6,772 bases of DNA, taken from Ardenticatenia bacterium (lineage in GTDB: Bacteria; Chloroflexota; Anaerolineae; Aggregatilineales; Ch27). The stretch covers positions 1-6,772 of the forward strand of contig JALSTC010000791.1 in the NCBI GenBank assembly GCA_026983935.1, in the 5' to 3' direction. A model generated the notes under the pieces. The model did not search any database, was not told the DNA's origin, and was given only the letters and a program-made list of their open reading frames with translations. The translations under genes and the position numbers were made by a program. Positions 1 to 4,928 of the stretch are shown in pieces (within the stretch, counting starts at the first letter, position 1; each line of letters opens with the position of its first letter).

Positions 1-801
1 GGGTAGATAGGTGATCGGATAAACGGCGAAGGCCGTCACCTGACCGTCATCACCGCGCGTGATCCCCGGCTGCCATTCATGGCGAAGCAGCGGCGGCAGC
101 AGAAGCCCAAAAGCCTGGTATACAGCACGCGGACTGGTATCCGCCGCTTTCGTATTCGCCCCGCCCGTCGCCCGAAAAATGATCTCCCGCGCCAGCACCG
201 GACTCACACCCAATACATGGCGGGTCAGCATCTGCCAGGCCCGTGCGCCGGGATCGGAATCCAGGAACGTGCCGATATCCTCCACTGTGACCACATTCGG
301 TGGACGCTTGCCGCGCTGTGGCGGCGGCGGGACATAATCATGCCCCGGCAGGCTGACCCGGACACGGTTCTCATCCGGCCCCACACGCCGGATGCACTCC
401 AGGATCAGCCCCTCCTGCACCAGCAGGATATTGGCGCGGCGCTCAATAGTCTCGACGATCACATCGCTGATGCCCTCCACGCCGTCCATATGCAGTGTGA
501 TCATGCGCTCCCAGGGCGGTTGGCTGACATCAGCCAGGAACGCGCCCTCCACATAGCGGCGCATCAGCAGGCCGAGCTGCGTTGGGTGGGGAATGCCTCG
601 CCGCAGCTTTCCCTCCACCAGATGAACACGGGGGCGCTGCGGATCGGCATCCAGCAGCAGATAGTGTCGGCGGTGATTGGCGTAAATCTCCAGCCCAATG
701 GCCGTCTCGCTCACGTCAATCACATCCTGCACCCGCCCGCCAACTACAAGCGCCTCAAGCTCATCCACCACGGCGTTGATCGTGAAAACATCATAATTCA
801 T
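1..801 (-). CDS. rqcH: RqcH / NFACT-family ribosome quality control protein (Rqc2 homologue, FbpA-like), N-terminal part, runs off left edge
   Basis: Reading the minus strand from the ATG at 801-799 gives 267 uninterrupted codons to the window edge, so the C-terminal half is missing. The product starts MNYDVFTINAVVDEL and matches the NFACT-N domain in order: GGRVQDV at 21-27, LLLDADPQRPRVHL around 48-61, LLMRRYVEGAFL at 78-89, then VETIERRANILL at 116-127 and LPGHDYVPPPP at 151-161. These line up with my recollection of Bacillus subtilis RqcH. Family knowledge: RqcH binds stalled 50S-peptidyl-tRNA complexes and recruits tRNA-Ala to add C-terminal alanine tails. The acidic-Arg pair needed for this (Asp97-Arg98 in B. 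subtilis) appears here as Glu98-Arg99. In-frame TGA and TAA lie just upstream of the ATG, so this is the first possible start; its ribosome binding site is weak. Residues 199-210 (VSPVLAREIIFR) fit the following helix-hairpin-helix region. Transcription diverges from the next gene. I see no clear promoter for it. Confidence 0.93.
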   Translation of the reverse strand, partial: MNYDVFTINAVVDELEALVVGGRVQDVIDVSETAIGLEIYANHRRHYLLLDADPQRPRVHLVEGKLRRGIPHPTQLGLLMRRYVEGAFLADVSQPPWERMITLHMDGVEGISDVIVETIERRANILLVQEGLILECIRRVGPDENRVRVSLPGHDYVPPPPQRGKRPPNVVTVEDIGTFLDSDPGARAWQMLTRHVLGVSPVLAREIIFRATGGANTKAADTSPRAVYQAFGLLLPPLLRHEWQPGITRGDDGQVTAFAVYPITYLP

Positions 802-869
802 GAAAGATCACTCTTACCAGAATTCACGCCGAGAGCTGCATAGCTGTACGATACCGCAGATCGGGGGGA

Positions 870-899
870 TTGGCATCACAACCGGCACGATGCTACAAT
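870..899 (+). promoter_or_regulatory. SigA-type promoter with extended -10
   Basis: TTGGCA (870-875) matches five of six bases of the -35 consensus. An 18-base spacer leads to TACAAT (894-899), preceded by TG at 891-892, making an extended -10. Transcription would begin near 905-907, leaving a short leader before the ATG at 919 with GGAG at 909-912. The promoter argues against the upstream ATG at 898, which overlaps the -10 box. Confidence 0.65.
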
Positions 900-918
900 G
901 CGCACACTGGAGACAACG

Positions 919-1415
919 ATGCACATCGCTATTGGCTCGAAGAATCCGGTCAAACAACTGGCCGCCGAAACTGTGCTCGCGCCGTTATTTCCCGGTACGC
1001 GCTTTTTGACACTGGACGTGCCTTCCGGCATTCCGGCGCAGCCCTGGGGTGATGCCGAAACACGTACCGGCGCACTCAACCGTGCACACGCCGCACTGGA
1101 ACGAAGTGGCGCGGATATGGCCGTAGGTTTTGAAGGCGGGCTGATCCGCACCGAACTGGGCATCATGACCTGCGCGTGGTGTGCGGTGGTCGCAGCAGAT
1201 GGCCGGATAGGTGTCGGCTGGATGCCGGCGAGGAACTGGGCACGGTGATGGATGCACTCACCGGCCTGCACAATACCAAACATGCACAGGGGGCTATTGG
1301 CATCCTGACGGATGGCCTGGAAACGCGCAAATCGGCCTATGCCCACATCCTGCGGCTGGCGCTTGCGCCTTTCCGCAAAGCAGAACTGTACGGAGAGATG
1401 AAACGGCATGAGTGA
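919..1415 (+). pseudogene. yjjX: Inosine/xanthosine triphosphatase (YjjX/DUF84 family), broken by an internal deletion and frameshift
   Basis: The 5' part encodes an N-terminus typical of the non-canonical purine NTP phosphatases that clear ITP/XTP: MHIAIGSKNPVK at 1-12, VPSGIPAQPWGDAET at 34-48, GALNRA at 51-56 and VGFEGGL at 69-75. I chose ATG 919 because GGAG lies six bases upstream. This frame reads GRIGVG to residue 100 (base 1218), then nine unrelated residues and a stop at 1246-1248. The family C-terminus resumes in another frame from about 1215: RLDAGEELGTVMDALTG, then GAIGILTDG and LALAPF, ending at TGA 1413-1415. Homologues carry roughly 12-16 residues, including a Leu-Pro-Pro-like stretch, between these blocks. 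So a segment of 3k+1 bases seems to be missing rather than a single base slipped. The predicted product is a 109-residue truncated protein, probably inactive. A sequencing or assembly error is the main alternative. Confidence 0.82.
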
Positions 1416-1575
1416 GGCTAGAGCGATCCGCCAATGCGATGACGGCCCTATAACCGTTGATACGCTGGCCGCCGCGCAAGCACCGGAACACATGCCGGGG
1501 ACGGAAGGGCACGCCGCACATGTCAGCTCATTCAAGCGCACTACATGGGTACAGAACAGCCTCCGACAACCATAA
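1408..1575 (+). pseudogene. 55-codon ORF overlapping the yjjX end; possible decayed N-terminus of an AAC(3)-type N-acetyltransferase
   Basis: The ATG at 1408 overlaps the yjjX-frame stop (ATGAGTGA), an arrangement typical of translational coupling. The ORF runs to TAA 1573-1575. Its first part, MSEARAIRQ followed by PITVDTLAA (14-22), looks like the start of aminoglycoside 3-N-acetyltransferase (YokD-like) proteins, which usually continue as a DLRxLGVxPG segment, then VHSSL and LGWV. Here the middle is garbled but keeps a Pro-Gly at about 30-31, and the end reads HVSSFKRTTWV. At the DNA level AGCTCATT, AGCGCACT and TGGGTA can be laid on the VHSSLSALGWV part if small compensating indels are allowed. 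A functional AAC(3) has about 260 residues, so at best this is a remnant. The assignment is from memory of the family and is weak; a genuine small protein or a chance ORF remains possible. Confidence 0.35.
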
Positions 1576-1603
1576 TTAACCGACGGATAACACTCTCTGA
1601 GAC

Positions 1604-1611
1604 GGGGGGAG
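1604..1611 (+). promoter_or_regulatory. Shine-Dalgarno site that decides the lipoprotein start
   Basis: GGGGGGAG ends five bases before the ATG at 1617. It supports that start over the in-frame ATG at 1545, which would put 24 non-signal residues ahead of a classic lipoprotein signal peptide. Confidence 0.7.
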
Positions 1612-1616
1612 CCAAA

Positions 1617-2837
1617 ATGAAAAAACTGCTGTTACTGACCATCCTCAGCGGAACGATGCTCGCGCTGGCTGCTTGCGGAGGCAGTGGGCCTCCGGCGGCA
1701 GAGGCACCCACAGCGACGCCGGAAGCTGCCCAGGAAGCCATACCCACCCGTCCCGATATCCGCGCCATCGTACTGGGTGAAGAATATGCCGGCCTGCCCG
1801 GCGCGTACTGCTGGCTGCAGGCCCCCAATGACGTCCGCTGTGAGCCAGACCCGCTTGACATGCAGCCGGACACGACCATCACCGTCGAAGCCGGAGATAC
1901 GGTCACCTTCGCCGTGGAGGGGGAAGAAGGCATGCAGCCTTCAGCCCTGCGGGCCGTCCTGCTTGATGATACTGACGATACCGGCAGGCCGGTCGAGATC
2001 GACTTCGGAGCCACAGACAGTGCAGATTACGAAGTGGACCTTGAACCCGGTATGCACCGCGTCAGTGTGGTAGCCGAGTTTGCCGGGAGCGGGGGGGACA
2101 ATAACTTTGTGTCGTCCATCTTTGCAATCGAGGTGCCCATGACCGTGGCCGAAGCCACGGAAGCACCCACCGCTACTACGGCCCCGCCCACAAGCAGGCC
2201 GGAAGAAACGGAAGCGGCTGCCGAAGAAACGACTGTCAAGCCTCCGGCAGAGGCGACAGAGGAAGCGACCGAAGAGCAGCCGGTGGCAACGGCCACACCG
2301 GAAATCCCGACGGCGACGGAAGCGCCTTCAGAGACACCCATACCTTCACCAACAACAGCGCCTCCAACCGCAGTGCCATCTCCGACGATCGCTGCCCCCA
2401 CCCTCCCACCACCATCCCCCACGCAGGCAGAGCCTCCGTCCGGCGGCGGTGAAGCCGTTGAGAACGCGCCTGCCGTCGTTCTGATCAACGGTGGGCGAGC
2501 GTTCCAGCCCTCCGGGATGCGGTACTGCTACCGCGACACCAGCGGCAGCGAAGTCTGCGTGGACTCGCCTGCCTCGCCAGAGAGCGAGCGCATCTTGCTG
2601 AACAGCGGCGACACGATCCGGCTGGATGCGGAAGCAGGCGGGCCGCTGACGATGACCGTGATCCTGGCCAGCAGCGATCTGGCACAGGAATATCAGCGAA
2701 CGGAACTGGCAGGAAGCAGCACGGCGGTCTCCCTGCACACCATCAGCGCCGCGGCGGGCAACTATGTATTGGTTGTGGAGACCACATGGCCGGACAGCAC
2801 GGCGACCTACTACTTCCGCCTGCAGGTCGTGGGATAG
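1617..2837 (+). CDS. Secreted lipoprotein with two similar Cys-x9-Cys domains joined by a Thr/Pro/Glu/Ala linker
   Basis: This is a 406-residue protein of unknown function. The first 20 residues are a lipoprotein signal: Lys2-Lys3, a Leu-rich core, and lipobox LAAC with the lipidated Cys at 20, so it should be anchored on the outer face of the membrane. Residues 44-173 form one beta-rich domain with Tyr64-Cys65 and Cys75. Residues 174-285 are a low-complexity Thr/Pro/Glu/Ala linker, likely disordered. Residues 285-406 form a second domain with Tyr303-Cys304 and Cys314. Both domains share the order YC-x9-C, a GDT turn (GDTVTFAV at 93-100; GDTIRLDA at 331-338), a run of hydrophobic strands and a final strand (FAIEV; FRLQV), which suggests an ancient duplication. 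Each Cys pair could form a disulfide outside the cell. A weak promoter may lie at 1563-1591 (CCGACA, 17-base spacer, GATAAC). A hairpin follows the gene. A role in binding or cell-surface display is conceivable, but nothing shows it. Confidence 0.9.
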   Translation: MKKLLLLTILSGTMLALAACGGSGPPAAEAPTATPEAAQEAIPTRPDIRAIVLGEEYAGLPGAYCWLQAPNDVRCEPDPLDMQPDTTITVEAGDTVTFAVEGEEGMQPSALRAVLLDDTDDTGRPVEIDFGATDSADYEVDLEPGMHRVSVVAEFAGSGGDNNFVSSIFAIEVPMTVAEATEAPTATTAPPTSRPEETEAAAEETTVKPPAEATEEATEEQPVATATPEIPTATEAPSETPIPSPTTAPPTAVPSPTIAAPTLPPPSPTQAEPPSGGGEAVENAPAVVLINGGRAFQPSGMRYCYRDTSGSEVCVDSPASPESERILLNSGDTIRLDAEAGGPLTMTVILASSDLAQEYQRTELAGSSTAVSLHTISAAAGNYVLVVETTWPDSTATYYFRLQVVG

Positions 2838-2877
2838 GCACTCAGCGCCAGACGCTGCCAGTCATTGAAAACCGGCG

Positions 2878-2907
2878 ACAATGTCGCTCCGCAAGGAGCG
2901 GCATTGT
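2878..2907 (+). terminator. Strong hairpin after the lipoprotein gene, probable terminator
   Basis: Two 13-base arms (2878-2890 and 2895-2907) pair fully apart from one G-U wobble, around a GCAA tetraloop of the stable GNRA type. The stem begins 40 bases after the lipoprotein stop. The following T content is poor (TTGTTAT, including the end of the stem), so termination may be inefficient, or the hairpin may act as an mRNA 3' stabiliser. Confidence 0.6.
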
Positions 2908-2910
2908 TAT

Positions 2911-2932
2911 GCCGGGGGCAGGTCCGCCCGGC
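2911..2932. repeat. Short inverted repeat upstream of galT
   Basis: GCCGGG (2911-2916) and CCCGGC (2927-2932) are perfect complements separated by ten bases. They lie between the preceding hairpin and the galT start at 2961. This could be a second weak hairpin or an operator for galT. In GC-rich DNA it could also be chance. Confidence 0.3.
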
Positions 2933-2960
2933 AGGGCATATGATCGCAGGACAGTGATTC

Positions 2961-4004
2961 ATGACCGGTAATTTTGACCCTTCAGTTCATCCACACCGCC
3001 GCCGTAATCCGCTCACGGGGGAATGGGTGCTGGTTTCACCCCATCGCACGCAGCGACCCTGGCGCGGGCAGGTTGAAAAGCCACCGCAGGAGCAGCTTCC
3101 CCCCTATGATCCCGACTGCTACCTGTGCCCCAGCAATGCACGGGCCGGGGGTGTGCGCAACCCTGAATACACGGGTACTTTTGTCTTCACCAACGACTTT
3201 GCCGCCCTGCTCCCGGACACACCGCAGGTCGTCGAGCAGCCGCATCCCCTGCTGAAGGCGGAGACGGTTCGCGGCACGTGCCGCGTGATCTGCTTCTCGC
3301 CGCGCCATGATCTGACTCTGCCTGAGCTGCCGCTGGAGGCCATCCGGCAGGTTGTGGAAGTCTGGGCAGAGCAGACAGCCGAACTCGGCGAACGCTACCA
3401 GTGGGTGCAGGTTTTTGAGAACAAGGGCGCGATTATGGGCCGCTCGAATCCCCATCCACATGGCCAGGTCTGGGCGGGAGATGCCCTGCCCAATGAACCG
3501 GCAAAAGAAGACCGGCAGCAAAGCACCTATTACGCGCAGCACGGCGTCCCCCTGCTGCTGGACTACGCAAGGCTGGAAAGCACTCGGCAGGAGCGCGTGG
3601 TTGTGGAAAATGTACACTGGCTGGCTGTTGTGCCCTACTGGGCGGTCTGGCCCTTTGAGACCCTGCTTATGCCGCGCCGCCATGTGCAGCGTCTGCCCGA
3701 CCTCAGTGATCCGGAGCAGGCCGCGCTGGCCGATATCCTCAAGCGGCTGCTGACACGGTACGACAACCTGTTTGAAGTCTCGTTTCCCTATTCGATGGGC
3801 TGGCATGGTGCGCCGACCGACGGCAGCCAGCATCCACACTGGCAGCTCCATGCCCATTTTTATCCACCGCTCCTGCGTTCGGCCACCGTCAAGAAGTTCA
3901 TGGTCGGCTATGAAATGCTGGCAGAGGCGCAGCGCGACCTGACGGCAGAACAGGCCGCCGCCCGCCTGCAGGCACTCTCCGAGCAGCACTACAAAACGCG
4001 GTGA
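2961..4004 (+). CDS. galT: Galactose-1-phosphate uridylyltransferase (UDP-glucose--hexose-1-phosphate uridylyltransferase)
   Basis: GalT is the Leloir-pathway enzyme that swaps UMP between UDP-glucose and galactose-1-phosphate, giving UDP-galactose and glucose-1-phosphate in the cytoplasm. At 347 residues it is full length (E. coli GalT has 348) and the key residues are all present, shifted by one from the E. coli numbering. Zinc ligands are Cys53 and Cys56 (CYLC), His116 (PRH) and His165. The active-site HPH is 165-167, with His167 as the nucleophile that carries UMP, in NPHPHGQVW. The second metal site is Glu183, His282, His297 and His299 (HWQLHAHFYPP). The C-terminal blocks SFPYSMGWHGAP and MVGYEMLAEAQRDLT are typical of class I bacterial GalT. 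AGGA at 2948-2951 is nine bases upstream of the ATG. No galK, galE or galM is adjacent, and I see no convincing promoter between 2838 and 2960, so it may be read partly from upstream. Confidence 0.97.
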   Translation: MTGNFDPSVHPHRRRNPLTGEWVLVSPHRTQRPWRGQVEKPPQEQLPPYDPDCYLCPSNARAGGVRNPEYTGTFVFTNDFAALLPDTPQVVEQPHPLLKAETVRGTCRVICFSPRHDLTLPELPLEAIRQVVEVWAEQTAELGERYQWVQVFENKGAIMGRSNPHPHGQVWAGDALPNEPAKEDRQQSTYYAQHGVPLLLDYARLESTRQERVVVENVHWLAVVPYWAVWPFETLLMPRRHVQRLPDLSDPEQAALADILKRLLTRYDNLFEVSFPYSMGWHGAPTDGSQHPHWQLHAHFYPPLLRSATVKKFMVGYEMLAEAQRDLTAEQAAARLQALSEQHYKTR

Positions 4005-4007
4005 GAT

Positions 4008-4035
4008 TTGAGCCAGTCCTAATTTGTGGTAGAAT
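4008..4035 (+). promoter_or_regulatory. SigA-type promoter with extended -10 for the small membrane-protein pair
   Basis: TTGAGC (4008-4013), a 16-base spacer and TAGAAT (4030-4035) with TG at 4027-4028 make a good extended -10 promoter. It starts three bases after the galT stop, so the next two genes can be transcribed separately from galT. The -10 region resembles the one at 891-904. Confidence 0.6.
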
Positions 4036-4064
4036 GCGCAGGCCTGCATATACAGGAAGCAGCT

Positions 4065-4520
4065 ATGTCACCGGAAAGCCCGCCAGTATCGCCAGAAGTC
4101 CGGCATCGCCGGGAAGTGCGCCGCGCCATTGTCCTGCCTGCAGCAGGGGTGCTGGCCGTGATGATTCTGCTGCTGGCGCTGGCTGTCATCACGCTCAGCC
4201 CGCTGCAGTTCTCACTGCTGGCAGATTTCATGTTGATCGTATTTGTGCTTGTTCCGGCTGTGCTGACCTGCCTGATCCCTACAATAATCCTGATGGCGAT
4301 GGCGATCGGCCTGTGGCAGTTGAACACGATGGCCGCGCCACCACTGGCACGCGGCAGAAGTACAGTCGTGCGACTGCTCGCCAATGTTCAGCGCCGTGTA
4401 CCCCAGATCGCACAGCCGTTGGTCGGGTTGGGAAGCCGTATGGCCTACCTGGAACGGCTTTTTGCCGGCCCAGCCGAATCTACCGCATCCCCTGATGAGG
4501 AGAATGCACATGGTAACTGA
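4065..4520 (+). CDS. Small membrane protein of unknown function, two predicted transmembrane helices
   Basis: I do not recognise a family for this 151-residue protein. A basic N-terminal stretch (RHRREVRR, 13-20) precedes a first hydrophobic helix at about 21-44. A second, longer hydrophobic segment follows at about 51-84. The rest is a soluble, mildly basic tail (about 96-136) that could form an amphipathic helix, ending in an acidic tip. The positive-inside rule suggests both ends are cytoplasmic. I chose ATG 4065 because AGGA (4054-4057) sits seven bases upstream. An in-frame GTG at 4026 would lie inside the promoter -10 region. The 3' end overlaps the next gene by 11 bases, so the two are probably translated together and may form one complex. 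Confidence 0.8.
   Translation: MSPESPPVSPEVRHRREVRRAIVLPAAGVLAVMILLLALAVITLSPLQFSLLADFMLIVFVLVPAVLTCLIPTIILMAMAIGLWQLNTMAAPPLARGRSTVVRLLANVQRRVPQIAQPLVGLGSRMAYLERLFAGPAESTASPDEENAHGN
4498..4502 (+). promoter_or_regulatory. Shine-Dalgarno site inside the preceding gene, decides the downstream start
   Basis: AGGAG lies within the last codons of the preceding membrane-protein gene, seven bases before the ATG at 4510. The alternative ATG at 4504 would be only one base away from this site, so 4510 is the better start. Confidence 0.6.
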
Positions 4521-4767
4521 CTCCAATACGCCCCCGGCCGTCGAGCCACGCGCCACCGGCCTGGACTGGAAAACGCAAACCTACCTGATCGGCGCAATCA
4601 TCGGCCTGGCGCTGGGGCTGCTTTCCGCCTACCTGTTCATTCGTGCGGCGGAAGAGAATATGAAAGGCGAAAAACCCAGGAAAGTCGGCACTGGAGACGC
4701 CATGAAGCTGGTGCTCTCCGTCCTGACTCTGGTGCGCCAGATTGCCGATATTGGCGCAAAGTCCTGA
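4510..4767 (+). CDS. Small single-pass membrane protein of unknown function
   Basis: This 85-residue protein has no family I can name. A polar, Pro-containing N-terminus (1-22) is followed by one strongly hydrophobic helix with Gly spacing at about 24-45 (IGAIIGLALGLLSAYLF). A charged segment comes next (RAAEENMKGEKPRK, 45-58), then a C-terminal amphipathic helix at about 62-82. The small-residue pattern in the helix (GxxxGxxxG-like) suggests packing against another helix, perhaps in the partner protein encoded just upstream. The start overlaps the upstream gene by 11 bases and uses the AGGAG at 4498-4502. A strong intrinsic terminator follows 27 bases after the stop, so this gene closes a two-gene operon. 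Confidence 0.8.
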   Translation: MVTDSNTPPAVEPRATGLDWKTQTYLIGAIIGLALGLLSAYLFIRAAEENMKGEKPRKVGTGDAMKLVLSVLTLVRQIADIGAKS

Positions 4768-4794
4768 CCGCACAGCACACCTCGCCTTACCCGG

Positions 4795-4831
4795 ATCGGG
4801 CTTTCCATGGGAATGCCCGATTTATGTTTTC
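4795..4831 (+). terminator. Intrinsic terminator closing the small membrane-protein operon
   Basis: A seven-base perfect stem, ATCGGGC (4795-4801) with GCCCGAT (4815-4821), continues inward as TTTC/GGAA around a CATG loop with one bulged T. It is followed by the T-rich tail TTATGTTTT. Stem, loop and tail all fit Rho-independent termination on the plus strand. Confidence 0.8.
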
Positions 4832-4886
4832 TCATGTAGTATGGTAAGCGTCAGGCAAACGCCCGGCCAGACGGCATAAGATTCGC

Positions 4887-4892
4887 TATGAT
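4887..4892 (+). promoter_or_regulatory. Candidate -10 box upstream of the glycoside hydrolase gene
   Basis: TATGAT matches five of six consensus bases, 36 bases before the ATG at 4929 and after the preceding terminator, where a promoter is expected. No good -35 is found 16-18 bases upstream, so this is weak; TAAGAT at 4877-4882 is an alternative. Confidence 0.3.
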
Positions 4893-4928
4893 AGTCTCCT
4901 GCACGCAGACCCGGAGCCAGACTGAGCA

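Noticed and set aside
79..843. 254-codon plus-strand ORF
   Set aside because: It lies antisense to the rqcH coding region, which has clear NFACT-N family motifs; the ORF protein is rich in His/Gln/Arg and shows no recognisable domain.
898..918. Earlier ATG for the yjjX-like gene
   Set aside because: It overlaps the TACAAT -10 box and adds residues absent from the family; ATG 919 has GGAG at the right distance.
1203..1250. Programmed ribosomal frameshift in yjjX
   Set aside because: There is no slippery heptamer or stimulatory stem in view, and conserved codons are missing at the junction, which a frameshift would not restore.
876..1541. 221-codon minus-strand ORF across the broken yjjX locus
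   Set aside because: The plus strand has YjjX-family motifs in both parts, and the minus-strand product is Cys/Ser/Ala-rich with no recognisable feature.
2136..2471. Tandem repeat or CRISPR-like array
   Set aside because: The similar short units are Thr/Pro/Glu codons of a coding linker, irregular in length, with no repeat-spacer pattern.
2786..2971. 61-codon plus-strand ORF bridging the lipoprotein and galT
   Set aside because: It overlaps the lipoprotein end, passes through the terminator-like hairpin and has no ribosome binding site.
3036..4049. 337-codon minus-strand ORF
   Set aside because: It covers galT, whose active-site and metal residues are all conserved on the plus strand; the antisense frame stays open only because of codon bias.
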